From Iris pallida (lineage: Eukaryota; Streptophyta; Magnoliopsida; Asparagales; Iridaceae), in contig JANAVB010033217.1 in assembly GCA_029216955.1 (NCBI GenBank), positions 1,313,059 through 1,377,058 of the forward strand: a stretch of 64,000 bases of DNA. The letters run 5' to 3'. Both the position numbers and the translations under genes were made by a program. Below, piece after piece: positions 10,123-24,059 of this stretch. Numbering within the stretch: position 1 is the first letter of the stretch; each line of letters opens with the position of its first letter. Below the pieces are notes generated by a model. The model was not told the origin of the DNA and did not search any database. It was given only the letters and a program-made list of their open reading frames with translations.

Positions 10123-13100
10123 ATGCGCCACGAACGTGCTATGCGAACAGTAAACCAGAAGCATGCGCTAAAAATCATGCTCACTGTTGATGGTAAGCTG
10201 TACAGAGTCAATTCGAGCGCATCTGCTCCAGAAACGAGTCAACTCTCAAAGTCCCTGTCCTGTTTGGGCGCATCTACTGCATTTTGATCCAAGTCTGGCT
10301 GGGCAACTGCGATGTTGAGTCCATACACCCACCTGGGTAACGCGCATGAAGTGGACTCAATTTGCCATAAATGCTATTCCTCTACCAATGATCTGGGCGT
10401 ATCTCATACGCGTGAACCAGATCAGGGGGTACAACATTCACATGACCACCCCGGTGCTTAACTTCGCTATGCACTTGATAGGGGTGTTAAAGTGAAACTC
10501 TTCCAACATGATTTGCATAATGTGATCAGTCACAAACATAGATCAGGAGAGACGACCAATAAACACAATGTGTCCCTCGCAGGACACACCCGTGCCATGG
10601 TCACCATCAATTATTGTTGTTGCAAAATAGCGGCTCCACCACAAAGGCAGTCCGTGTTTCAGGGAATACAAACTATGGCACCTATCCGACGTCGCCTCGA
10701 AAAGAAAGTGCCAATTGAAGACGAAGCGGAGCCCAAGATCGCTTCTTGTCATATTGTCTCCTCATCCGCGAGAAAGACAACCACCAACTCCTCAGCCTCT
10801 GCATCCAAGACTCAGCTGAGGAAGAGCAAAACAGTGGTCCCGTCCCCAGGGGTATACGAATACAGAGCAAGGCCCTGGCGGAAGCAACAGCCGGGGGTAG
10901 TCAAGCCTCTGACAACCCTCTCCTCGAAGATAAATAAGAACTCCCACAAACCGACCATGACGTAGCAGGGGGTAGCCAACACGAGGTCTCAGAAGAAGAA
11001 GCCCCTCTACAGGAAAGTAAGGTCGAGAGTGAAGCCTCGATCGATCCATCCACTTCCACCTATGTCATGACAGCCTACATGGCAGGGGGTGGTGATGAAG
11101 GAGAATCAGACGCTCCAGCGCTGGACATCGTGCAACGCATAGACACTCTCGAGGGGAGTCTCAAGACCCTCTCTTCCTCCATGTAGTTCCTGACCTAGGC
11201 GGTGTTCGACATTCGAACCACTCTGGCAAAGGCACCTATCTCCGCAATCCCCGATCCAGGGGCCAATGGAGATTCAACTATGCCCCCTCAACGAGTATCT
11301 TCAGGCGCAGAACATCACACTGCACCGCGAGCGTCAGTTCCTTCCAATATCCAACTTCAGGCTATCCTGTCTTCACCTGCTTCCAGCTCGACAGAAGATT
11401 TGGCCGAGATGATCAGGGACCTGCACGAATGCTTCGAGGCCCGAAACAGGCAGGAAGAACGTCAGAAGTTGGGGCTTCCTCAACCCTACCCTCTGGAGTG
11501 GAATAAGGTGGTTTACCCTCCCAAGTATAAACCACATACACTGACGCCATACGATAGAAAGGACTCTCCTCGTCGGTACTTGACCTACTTTCAGTCTCAG
11601 ACGGGACATCTCCCAAAAGAAGACGCCTTACTCACAAGCCTGTTTGTCGGGGTTCTGAAAGGAGTTGCCTACGACTGATACTGCAGTCTTCCTGACAACT
11701 CCATATCATCCTTTGACGACTTGACACGCCTCTTCCTTGATCGGTTCTACGACGAAGGGAGAGGCATGACCATGTCATCTCTAATAGAAGTACGACAGAC
11801 TGAGAAAGAGACTGTTCGAGAATTCATCGCGCATTTCTGACAAGCATGTGTAAGGTTACCTCCAGGCATGCCGGAACATGCACTCATCGACTCCTACAGC
11901 ATGAACATGGTCCCCGCGATCAAGCTCTGGCTCAACTCCACTCCCCCGTCTGATTGGAGTTCTTTGATCATTGAAGCCGAAGCTGCTGAGAAGAAGGCAC
12001 GTAACGCTCGCCTTCTGGGGGTTAACTTCCCCACCTTTGACGACAAAGGGAAACGGCTTACGACCAGCAGTAGCAGCCGCGAAGCGAAAAGAAAGCAGGC
12101 ATTGATTGTCAATGCGTCTAACATAATGCAAGGTCCTGCTCAGAGGCCTCCTCATACACCCAGGTCGAAGATGGTCTACTCCTTCAATGATGAAGATACC
12201 TTACAACTCTTCGAGATGTTGAAGCAGGGCGAAAAAATCAAGTTGCCTGACCCCAAGCGTCCTGATGAAGTGGACAGAGTCAACGACCCAAGGTATTGTC
12301 ACTACCATCGATTTATCGGACATCCAACTATAGACTGCTACGTCCTCAAAGACTACATACAGCGCATGATCAATACGAACATCATCTAAGTCGATTATGA
12401 GAAGAAGACAGTCTCGGCCAACATGGTGTCGCTCCAGTTCGGCACCTTACCGCCTACCACAGCTCAAGATGGCGTCGTCCCCATCCCAAAGGCGACAATG
12501 AAAGTAGTCAACCTTCCACCAACCCGTGACAACGTGGGTGGGCTCACACCACTCACAACATCCAAGGAGGAGATCATGTGGGTTCACCCGGATCTCGTTC
12601 CAGAGCTGACTCAACCGGGGGTATCCTCCATCTCCAAAAGCAAAGGCAAGAAGACCAAGTCTTGCCGAATGGTGACTTCCTCCCTTGAGGAAGCACTGTC
12701 CGTACAAACGCGTTCACAGCAGAACGCCCAGCCAGAGGAGGCTCCGGCGAAAGTGACGCCTCCTATCATCACTACAGCTGTCCAAGGAGAAGGTTCATCC
12801 CAACCTCCTACAGCCGACAAACAAAAGCAGAAGAAGGCCCGCTTTGACAGGCCTCTTCGAAAAGACAACACTCTGGGGTCAGCCAAGCCCCACAACTTCG
12901 ACATACTGGCACAACTGGCCAGTACTCCAGCACGGCTTTCCCTATTCGAGCTCCTCCGCCTATCTAAAGATACTCGGGAGGCTCTCTGCGAAGCCCTGAA
13001 GGACGCCGAGTCTTTCATCAGTCAGGTCAAGTAGCCTGACGACGATCCTACAGCATGTCCGTACTGTCATAATATGGGGAGATCATCCCCAACATCATAT

Positions 13101-14943
13101 TCACTCAACAGGATATGCTGCTCAAGAACAACAGACCCCTGTATTACACAGGGTATGTCGGTGCCATCAAGGTGGATCGAATGCAGATCGACCCTGGGTC
13201 CTCTCTCAGTATCATCGCCCGAACTCTACTTCAGACACTAGGGATCTCGATACATCACCTGACGGCGTCTTACACTACCATCAGTGGCTTCAACTCCAGT
13301 AAGAGTGAGCCACTGGAGAATATCCGCTTGAAGTGTCACATCGGCGATCTCCAGACCGAGGTGACTTGCTATGTTGTGGATGCAGACGTCAACTACAACA
13401 TCCTGTTGGGACGGTCGTAGATACATGAATACATGGTGGTGCCATCCACCCTCCACCAATGTATGAAATACGTATCCACCAGCGGAATCATCCAAACAAA
13501 GTTTGCTGATGTCGATCCCTTCAGAGGGATTGAAGCCTTCTTCGTCGACCCCGATCTGTACAAATCAATTCATCTCGAAGATGAAGCCAATGACGCTGAT
13601 GACCAGGCAGAAGCTGACTCAGAGGCGGACATGATAATCAATGCTCCCTTAAAAGTGCGACTCAAAGGGAGGCCGCCTCAAACAACGGCTCCTATGGTAG
13701 TCAAACTCTGCGGGAAGGCGCCAGCTTCTCCGGGTACTACACCCAATAAAGCTCTATTGAAGATATGCCTCAAAGGAAAGCCCCTTCAAGTGGCGGCTCC
13801 CCTCGTAGCCAAGCTTCGAGGAAAGGCTCCAGCTTCCGGCACACCAACCGAGGCTCCCCTCAAGGTACGGCTCAAAGGCAAGCCTCCTCAGTTGTTAGCG
13901 CCCGTCAGGCCACAAGAGAAGACATCGGCATCCTTCTCAGCACAATCCCAGGAGCTAGCATGGGCCAAGCTCCCGAAAAACTCTCCTGAACCTTCCAAGA
14001 CTGCTCCAGTTCTCACTGATGAAGAGCTTGAAGAGTACATATCGGCCAATGTCGATGCCCCATCCCTTGATGATGTAATCCTTCGGGACAAGATCCCATA
14101 TTTTATCAATAATAGAGTGTCTTTCAACTATTCTTGTCATCTACATTGGAATGCCATGTACACTCTAGATAATTTTCTACAGTCGTTGCAAACATAAATA
14201 ACGACTATGAGTCATGCAAGTCGAGTCATCCTGTACCAAGGAGTCTGTTACATAGTCCCACCTCGGAACAAGGACGAGAAGCCCATTACCTTTGGCAAAG
14301 TCGAGCGTCACCAAGACCTCCCACCGACAGAGCCAGAACCCGACACCGGCAGAATGCAAATCTACCGGTGCAACGATCGAGCCAAGTATCGCATCTAAAA
14401 GATGGATTACAACTTGAAGAGCGGCCAAGGTCTGAACTACGGCAAAGGTCAATACCTTCCCCTACGACTTCCGATGCCAAAAGGGAAGCTGCAAGACTAC
14501 TATTACCGTATCCGACGGGGGGGGAGGGGGGGTAGGCTATATCACGCCTCCAACAACTTCAGAAGAATCAGAAACAGAGGATGTTATACATTCTCACTCA
14601 TCTGAAACTTTAACTTGGGACTCCGACACCAGCATCGGCTCAGTCTTCAGGAAGGTGTTGTCAGCCAACATAACGTCCATACATTCTTCAGAAGATAAAG
14701 ACGACGATCAAACAGGAGAGTTCTTCGAAGAAGAACCCTGGGCTCAACGCCTAGGCGCGCAATGGGAGTCTTGCTTTGAATTACGAAAATCCCCTACCGA
14801 AGACGAAGTCGAACAGATCAACCTTGGGGATGGATCTTCATCCAAACCCATCTTCATCAGCAAGAGCTTGGTAGGGGGGGACCGAGAATCCTTGATCCGC
14901 TAGTTAAAGAATATATCGACATCTTCGTCTGGAGCTACGAAGA
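10123..14943 (+). pseudogene. Element A gag-protease ORF, decayed
   Basis: Readable in several frames. VTINYCCCK...SVF near 10600 is the CCC motif shared with B and C. Gag core (PHTLTPYDRKDSPRRYL, LLTSLFVGVLKGVAYD) lies at 11500-11680 and continues to 11950. A zinc-type motif CHYHRFIGHPTIDCY is near 12300. The aspartic protease IDPGSSLSII lies at about 13190. Between 13640 and 13900 come imperfect repeats of the type PLKVRLKGRPP. The end reads AQRLGAQWESCFELRKSPTEDE, with TGG where B and C have TAG. Element E interrupts the codon run S-Y-E-D at 14943. Confidence 0.8.
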
Positions 14944-17085
14944 TGTAAAACCCCTAAATTTCTACCATTTTTTTACTTATAAATTTGGTACTGAATTTTT
15001 TATTTATTTATTTCGTATTTGTACGTCTTAATGTCGTACTGTACGTCGCGCGCATAATTGCATTTTTCGTAATTGCTCGTCGAGTACGAATATGTGCGAG
15101 CGTACATATTTTTAGAAAAACATTTTTCTTTATATTTTTATAGTTTCAAAATAATATATATAAGAATTATTTTTAACTATCATACCAAAATTTCAAGTTA
15201 TTATTTTATTTATAAAAAGGCCTTTCATTTATATAGTATAAACGATATTTCCTCTTTTATTAAGTAGAGTATACTAGAAAGTATAGTTAAGTAAATATTA
15301 TTTAACTTATTTATTAAAAAGGTATTGTGAAGTTTTCCTATTAATATTAAATATTTAACTTAAATTTTTGAAATTTATTATTGGAAAACATATTTTGAAA
15401 ATAATGTTTGGCTTAAATTTGTATAAATATGGAGATCAAATTTTAATGAGATTGTTATGGGATTTTAATTTAAAAGACGGGATTTCTTCACAATTGTTTG
15501 GGACGAATTAAATTTGGATTTAAATTTATAATTGATTTATAAAGGATTAGTTTAAATTTATTTGAGTCAAATAATATTTATCTACTAGTTTTTTTCAAAT
15601 TAATTCCAATCCTTATCCAACTAGAAATTTTCACCTCCTATATAAGGAGAGGTACTCATCCATATATTTCTACCATTCACAAATACCTCCAAAATTATTT
15701 TTCCACAACGTGCGTGCTTCGTGTCTGTGTCCATCACTTCTCCGTGTCAGCCATGACGGCCTCGGGTCCGACCCCGAGTGACTATCTTATTCCATTCTTT
15801 TACAATTACATTTATTCTTTCGTGTCGACAACCCCGACACCATTAAATTCCTAACCTAGTTCTAACCCTGACTCCGTCTCCGCCTCCTCCTGTCCCGTTC
15901 GACCCGACCAAGCCCGACCGAACCCAACCACCACCATCATCCCCTTCATCACCACCGCAGACCCTATCACCCACGCCTCATCGCCACCATCCCCGGCCAC
16001 CCTCCAAGGACTCCACCCTCAACATCACCCATCCCAGCCATCACAGAAACCCTTCGCCAACACCATCACCATCGGTGTTCCCCCATCCGAACCCCAAACC
16101 ACTAAGCGTTACCACCACTGTTGCCCCAAGATTCGGCCTAGCCCAGCCATCGTCGCCACCAGCAACCACCATCACCCTCCTTCGTAAACAAACCCGACAT
16201 GTCTTTCTCAACACCACCGACCAACGATAGCACCGCCACCATCCCTTCCTCCTCTTCCAATTACAAACCGGCCAACACCGCCGACTTAGCCTAAACCCCC
16301 AAATTATAAGAAGGAAAAATTGGAAAACCTTACCTCGCCCCCGGCCGCCGAAGTCCGCCTGGACGCGGCAGCCCCGAGCACCACGCCCGCACCCACGGTG
16401 AGCTGCGCCCCACTCCTGGCCGAGCGTCGAACCACCCCGCTGAAGTCTCCTTCGGCCGCGACCCGCGCCGACCGGTGGCAGGTCAGTGCCTCACCGCTGC
16501 CGTCGAGCGCCCATCTCCACCTATTCCTCCTGCCTCAGCTCACCGAACTCCGGTAGCCCACATCCACCATCTCCTTCCTCCAACCTAACCCACCGCGGAG
16601 AGCGTCAGCCATCTTGCCGTGCCTCCGTAAAACCCTAGCCCGACCGCTCCTTCCAGCTGACACTCCACGCGCTCCGGCCACCTCACCGCGAGCGGGCCAC
16701 CCATCTCCGCCTTCCTCCGCGTGGTACCGCCCCAGCTCCCCTTTCTCCGCCGTCTCTCTTCCGACCTTCCCTCTTCCCGATCCAGCTCCCTCCGCTGCCG
16801 GGCCAAACCTCCTCACCGCCTCTCATGGTCGGCACCACTCTCCGCTTCGGCTCGCCGCCCGACCCCTTCCGCTTCCACTCTTCCTCTCTCTCTTCCCTTC
16901 TTCTTAAAATTTTGTGCTGTCCCCTTGGCTCCACTTAGGCACAGCTGTTACAGCTGTGTTATTATTAGATTATTATTATTATTTTTTATTTACCTAATAT
17001 CAGTATATAATTAAAGTGTGTATATATATAAATATATTGGTGTATATACATGTATATATATATCCCATAATTTTCTTACTGCTAC

Positions 17086-17127
<42 letters not shown>

Positions 17128-18848
17128 CTTGATAGGACTAATTAGTTGGGTCTGATCCTAGTGTAGGTTTTGACCTTAGTCTATTAAGAGGATTCTTTTT
17201 TTATTAAATTTAAATTATTTGGGCATTAACTTTTGAGTTTTGGGTATATTATCAATTCTATTTTCTTTTGACCAAAATATATATATATGTGTATATATAC
17301 TATATATTTATATATCGTTAATATGTATATATAATTTTCAAACTAGATTTTGAATATTATTTTTTGATATTTTAAAAGGTGGTTTTAAACTAAAACATTT
17401 TATGATTGACAAATTTGGAATTTTAGTCGTAGATTATTTATTAGATTTTAACCATATCTATTTAAATTATTTTAGATAATACAGTTTTCAAGTATTAATA
17501 ATAATTTTCTAAATAGTTTCTAAATATTTTCTAAATATATTTTACTAATAAAGAATTATATTTTTTCTTTGATTGAATCATGTCCGTGGCTAGTCATATT
17601 CCTATACCTTTGGGAATTTCGAGTCTCCCTATATCGTCCCTAGCAAATTGACTATTCTGGACTCAATGGCATGGTCCGTACTATCATCGGAGATCATACT
17701 TCATAGTTGTAACCCTGAAGTCAAACTTTGTGCCACATTGATCATCGCAGCATACCAGACGGCCTATCAGGCAAGTAAACCTTGCTAATTTACTGTCATA
17801 TTATTTATTTTCAGTATTATTTACTTTGTTTCATATTTGTTAGTTTTCTTTGTTATAAACTGCGCGTCCAAGCCATACTTGGGTGCAAACGACTCTATTA
17901 GTCGTTTTACTTTACTATATGCATGTTAACTTAGTTTTAGCGGACTACCTTCTTGTTGGGGGATATCCTTATATCTCCTTGGGCCATGACACTCACACTA
18001 TACGGTTGGAGACATTTTGCTAGGGGCATGACTTATGGACTGGCCATCTCTAAAGTCGTGTGACGGTAGATGATCGTAACTGCTATGACTAGGATTTTAG
18101 AGACTCAAGCAGTTACAAAACTGGACGAGCCATGGATATGACTTGAACAGTGTGAAAAATCTTGGGGGAGGACAGTCGCTAGTGCGTATGGGAAGCCAAA
18201 CAGGTAACCCATAGTTTTTAAAAGGAATTATGACGATATATTTGCAGATGCCCTCTGACGTTTTGGACGTTACGGACGGATACGTATGACTGGATGCCAG
18301 TCGCGTACTTATAAGCCTAAATCCCACCCATGCGCGTGAAAGTTGTCCTCTAAATTGCACAATAGACGGTTAGAATCCTCTTGCATGCTTATGTCTAGGA
18401 GTGTCTTTACATGTTATTATTATTATTTTGACAGTCATATTAGTATGTTCTTCCTGTATCTTGCTACATCCCTCTGAGGACCTGGTTATTCCCCAGGTGT
18501 GTGTTCATGTCTTCCGCAGGTATCCTAGCCGGGATCGTGGTCTTCTCCATTTATTCGAAGATGACGTGACTTGGTTCCTCCTTGCTACTTCCACTTAGCC
18601 TTTTGTATATCATGTACTTCTTCCTTTTTATTTTGGTTGGTAGTGGATGTGTCTCCACCTAACATATTGTACCAAGACAATTCATTATATGATATCTTTT
18701 ATTCTTTTATTTTGTGGATGAGATTAGTTAGTTGTGGTTTACTATATTTTACAGCTTATGTATACATACAAGGCCCCTGTACTTCGTATGTATACAACTG
18801 GCATGTCTACGTACTTAGTCCTACGTATTTTGGGACTGGGGCGTTACA
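14944..18848 (+). repeat. Element E 5' LTR
   Basis: Starts TGTAAAACCCCTAAATTTC and ends GGGGCGTTACA. A TATA box (CTATATAAGG) is at 15639-15648. The following 1 kb (15860-16920) is strongly C-rich, then a (TTA)n microsatellite occurs near 17090-17128. Nearly identical to the 20109-24059 copy apart from microsatellite length and scattered transitions. Proline/serine-rich ORFs in the C-rich part look like composition artefacts. Confidence 0.85.
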
Positions 18849-20108
18849 TATTTTTGTGGTGGCTCATGCAGGTCTAGATAAATTATTTGGTTACTTTAGC
18901 GTACTAAGCAAGCCTGCGTATAGAATTAGAAGTCAAGGATCTCATCCACATATTTAACCTCTTTTCTCGATTCCATATTTGAACTACCGTTCGACTCATC
19001 GATTGCATCTTGTTTGGTTCCTTCTATCATTATTCTTATCTTCCCTTCGTGCTTGCTAGAGATTGACCCTACTAATTAGATATCCCAAACACCCTTAGCT
19101 TAATTCTTTTAAGTTGGGTAGAATATCCTACGACCTGACACACCCTTGACCATTAAGGATGATACAAATAGGATGATCTAGACTATAGGGACTGGAGGAA
19201 TTTAACCCATTTAGTCAACCAAGCCTTGGACAATAAGACCGTAGAATAATTTTATAGGAATAAACAAGACTTAGATTCTTATGGCTTTTAGACTATTCAT
19301 ATTTGTTCTTATTTCATCTACCCTTATGCCTATGTTCTACTATCTAGACTAATGTTGCTTCAATAATCTAGTTTTGCAAGCTTATCCATTTATCGAGCTT
19401 GTTCATGACATATGCTATTGAGCGCTCACTAACATATTGTCTAATCAGAACCAGGCATGATGGTCTGATCAACCAAGTGCACTTTGGTTCGCTTTTACGT
19501 ATTGTTCTACGCGGATGGAGACCTAATTAAGAACTTGCCTCTAGAATTCCATCCACGACTGCCTTGACAATTCCTTTGAAATTATTCGGTCGCCTTTGAA
19601 CCACGTACTCGTATTCGATAATTTCTTCAAACTCTATATTGCTTTTGCATTCACCTATTTTAGAAGGACGAAGGCGTTGTATTAGAACTTCCTCTAGCCT
19701 TCCTATCGATTATGACCATTATCACTCGATGTTGCTATATCTTCACCCTAAACTACTTGTCCTTTTTCTCGTCCTAAATTTACTATCACAACCTTCTAAT
19801 TACTTAGATTTAGCACTCTCCTAATCGTGCCCTCAACCTACTCTCAAGAAATCATATCTTCTAGGTAATTAATTCATTTCTCTAATCTTATTTGCATGCT
19901 TTAACTTTAACCCTCACTCATTTTCATTCTTGCGTTAGCCCATGATTATTCTCGCCGTTATTAAAATCGTAATTTCCTAATGCATGTTTTGTTGAATGTC
20001 ATTTCTTCGCCGCGCTTAAAAACTTGATCCTATCGATACCCCTTTGTGCCTTCACACCCCCTACTAATTCTTAATTTCGAGGACGAAATTCTTTTAAGTT
20101 GGGTAGGA
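18849..20108 (+). other. Element E internal region
   Basis: 1260 bp without a convincing gene. Eight bases after the LTR it reads TGGTGGCTCATGCAG, nearly the same as the sequence at the same place in element D. The last 45 bases encode LNFEDEILLSWVG, the conserved C-terminal tail of Del/Tekay polyproteins. The rest (18880-20060) is AT-rich with no recognised domain. Confidence 0.7.
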
Positions 20109-22286
20109 TGTAAAATCCCTAAATTTCTACCATTTTTTCCTTATAAATTTGGTACTGAATTTTTTATTTATTTATTTTGTATTTGTACGTCTCAATGTCG
20201 CATTGTATGTCGTGCGCAAAATTATGTTTTTCGTAATTGCTCGTCGAGTGCAAATATGTGCGAGCGTACATATTTTTAGAAAAAATGTTTTTCTTTATAT
20301 TTAATAGTTTCAAAATAATATATATAAGAATTATTTTTAACTATCATACCAAAATTTTAAGTTATTATTTTATTTATAAAAAGGCCTTTTATTTATATAG
20401 TATAAACGATATTTCCTCTTTTATTAAGTAGAATATACTAGAAAGTATAGTTAAGTAAATATTATTTAACTTATTTATTAAAAAGGTATTGTGAAGTTTT
20501 CCTATTAATATTAAATATTTAACTTAAATTTTTAAATTTTATTATTGGAAAACATATTTTGAAAATGATGTTTGGCTTAAATTTTTATAAATATGGAGAT
20601 CAAATTTTAATGATATTGTTATGGGATTTTAATTTAAAAGACGGAATTTCTTCACAATTGTTTGGGACGAATTAAATTTGGATTTAAATTTATAATTGAT
20701 TTACAAAGGATTAGTTTAAATTTATTTGAGTCAAATAATATTTATCTACTAGTTTTTTCAAATTAATTCTAATCCTTATCCAACTGGGAATTCCCACCTC
20801 CTATATAAGGAGAGGTACTCATCCATATATTTCTACCATTCACAAATTCCTCCAAAATTATTTTTCCACAACGTGCGTGCTTCGTGTCTGTGTCTAACAC
20901 TTCTCCGTGTCAGCCGTGACGACCTCGGGTCCGACCCCGGGTGACTCTCTTATTCCATTCTTTTACAATTACATTTATTCTTTCGTGTCGACAACCCCGA
21001 CACCATCAAATTCCTAACCTAGTTCTAACCCTGACTTCGTCTCTGCCTCCTCCTGTCCCGTTCGACCCGACCAAGCCCGACCGAACCCAGCCACCACCAT
21101 CATCCACTTCATCACCACCGCAGACCCTATCACCCACGTCTCGTCGCCACCATCCCCGACCACCCTCCAAGGACTCCACCCTCAACATCACCCATCCCAG
21201 CCATCAAAGAAACCCTCCGCCAACACCATCACCATCGGTGTTCCCCCATCCGAACCCCAAACCACCAAGCGTTACCACCACTGTCGCCCCAAGATCCGGC
21301 CTAGCCCAGCCATCGTCGCCACCAGCAACCACCATCACCCTCCTTCGCAAACAAACCCGATATGTCTTCCTCAACACCACCGACCAACGACAGCACCGCC
21401 ACCATCTCTTCCTCCTCTCCCAATTACAAACCGGCCAACACCGCCGACTTAGCCCAAACCCCCAAATTATAAGAAGGAAAAATTGGAAAACCTTACCTCG
21501 CCCCCGACCGCCGAAGTCTGCCTGGCGCGGCAGCCCCGAGCACCACGCCCGCACCCATGGCGAGTTGCGCCCCACTCCTGGCCGAGCGCCGAACCACCTC
21601 GCTGAAGTCTTCTTCGGCCGCGACCCGCGCCGACGGGTGGCAGGTCAGCGCCTCACCGCTGCCGCCGAGCGCCCATCTCTGCCTCTTCCTCCTGCCTCCG
21701 CTCACCGAACTCCGGCAGCCCACGTCCACCATCTCCACCCTCCTGCCTGACCCACCGCGGTGTGCGCCGACCATCTCGCCGTGCCTCCGCAAAACCCCAG
21801 CCCGACCGCTCCTCCCCGCTGACACTCCACGCACGCTCCGGCCACCTCACCGCGAGCGGGCCACCTATCTCCGCCTTCCTCCGCGCTGTGCCGCCCCAGC
21901 TCCCCTTTCTCCGCCACCTCTCTCCCGACCTTCCCTCTTCCCGATCTCGCTCCCTCCGCCGTCGGGCCAAACCTCCTCACCGCCTCTCATGGTCGGCACC
22001 ACTCTCCGCTTCGGCTCGCCGCCCGACCCCTTCCGCTTCCACTCTTCCTCTCTCTCTTCCCTTCTTCTTAAAATTTTGTGATGTCCCCTTGGCTCCACTT
22101 AGGCACAGCTGTTACAGCTGTGTTATTATTAGATTATTATTATTATTATTAATTTTGTATTTACCTAATATCAGTATATAATTAAAGTGTGTATATATAT
22201 AAATATATTGGTGTATATACATGTATATATATATCCCATAATTTTCTTACTGCTACTACTACTATTAATATTAATATTAATATTAA

Positions 22287-22340
<54 letters not shown>

Positions 22341-24059
22341 CTTGATAGGACTAATTAGTTGGGGCTGATCCCAGTGTAGGTTTTGACCTTAGTCTATTAA
22401 GAGGATTCTTTTTTTATTAAATTTAAATTATTTGGGCTTTAACTTTTGAGTTTTGGGTATATTATCAATTCTATTTTCTTTTGACCAAAATGTACATGTA
22501 TATATATACTATATATTTATATATCGTTAATATGTATATATAATTTTCAAACTAGATTTTGAATATTATTTTATGATATTTTAAAAGGTGGTTTTAAACT
22601 AAAACATTTTATGATTGACAAATTTGGAATTTTAGTCGTAGATGATTTATTAGATTTTAACCATATCTATTTAAATTATTTTAGATAATACAGTTTTCAA
22701 GTATTATTAATAATTTTCTAAATAGTTTCTAAATATTTTCCAAATATATTTTACTAATAAAGAATTATATTTTTCCTTCGATTGAATCCTGTCCGTGGCT
22801 AGTCATATTCCTATACCTTTGGGAATTTCGAGTCTCCCTATATCGTCCCTAGCAAATTGACTATTCTGGACTCAATGGCATGGTCCGTACTATCATCGGA
22901 GATCATACTTCATAGTTGTAACACTGAAGTCAAACTTTGTGCCACATTGATCATCGCAGCATACCAGGCGGCCTATCAGGAAAGTATACCTTGCTAATTT
23001 ACTGTCATATTATTTATTTTCAGTATTATTTACTTTGTTTCATATTTGTTAGTTTTTTTTGTTATAAACTGCACTCCAAGCCATACTTGGGTGCAAGCGA
23101 CTCTATTAGTCATTTTACTTTACTATATGCATGTTAACTTTGTTTTAGCGGACTACCTTTTTGTTGGGAGATATCCTTATATCTCCTTGGGCCATGACAC
23201 TCACACTACACGGTTGGAGACATTTTGCTAGGGGCATGACTTATGGACTGGCCATCTCTAAAGTCGTGTGACGGTAGATGATCGTAACTGCTATGACTAG
23301 GGTTTTAGAGACTCAAACAGTTACAAAACTGGACGAGCCTTGGATATGACTTGAACAGTGTGGGAAATCTTGGGAGAGGACAGTCGCTAGTGCGTATGAG
23401 AAGCCAAACAGGTAACCCATAGTTTTCGAAAGGAACTATGGCGATATATTTGCAGATGCCCTCTGACATTTTGGACATTACGGACGGATACGTATGACTG
23501 GGTTCCAGTCGCGTACTTATAAGCCTAAATCCCACCCATGTGCGTGAAAGTTGTCCTCTAAATTGCACAATAGGTGGTTAGAATCCTCTTGCATGCTTAT
23601 GTCTAGGAGAGTCTTTACATGTTATTATTATTATTTTGACAGTCATATTAGTATGTTCTTCATATATCTTGCTACGTCCCTCTAAGGACCTGGTTATTCC
23701 CCAGGTGTGTGTTCATGTCTTCCGCAGGTATCCTAGCCGGGATCGTGGTCTTCTCCATTTATTCGAAGATGACGTGACTTGGTTCCTCCTTGCTACTTCC
23801 ACTTAGCCTTTTGTATATCATGTACTTCTTCTTTTTTATTTTGGTTGGTAGTGGATGTGTCTCCACCCAACATATTGTACCAAGACAATTCATTATATGT
23901 TATCTTTTATTCCTTTATTTTGTGGATAAGATTAGTTAGTTGTGGTTTACTGCATTTTATAGCTTATGTATACATACAAGGCCCATGTACTTCGTATGTA
24001 TACAGCTGGCATGTCTACATAGTACTTAGTCCTACGTATTTTGGGACTGGGGCATTACA
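20109..24059 (+). repeat. Element E 3' LTR
   Basis: Starts TGTAAAATCCCTAAATTTC after GGGTAGGA and ends GGGGCATTACA. TATA box at 20801-20810, C-rich block 21010-22100, longer (TTA)n tract than in the 5' copy (about 22262-22340). Confidence 0.85.

Larger units (their letters stand above)
14944..24059 (+). mobile_element. Element E: LARD-like Del/Tekay chromovirus derivative
   Basis: Two direct repeats of about 3.9 kb (14944-18848 and 20109-24059) bounded by TGTAA...TTACA enclose only 1260 bp. The end of the internal part reads LNFEDEILLSWVG, the typical C-terminus of Del/Tekay chromovirus pol just before the 3' LTR. No gag or pol is otherwise visible, so the element must rely on proteins from elsewhere. 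It sits inside element A's pol. No target-site duplication is visible; the flanks rejoin to an intact GAA GAC ATG CCG reading. Confidence 0.85.

Noticed and set aside
20941..22181. Long proline/serine/arginine-rich ORFs (also at 16320-17014)
   Set aside because: They lie in the C-rich part of an LTR, overlap in several frames on both strands and have no conserved domain; composition explains them.
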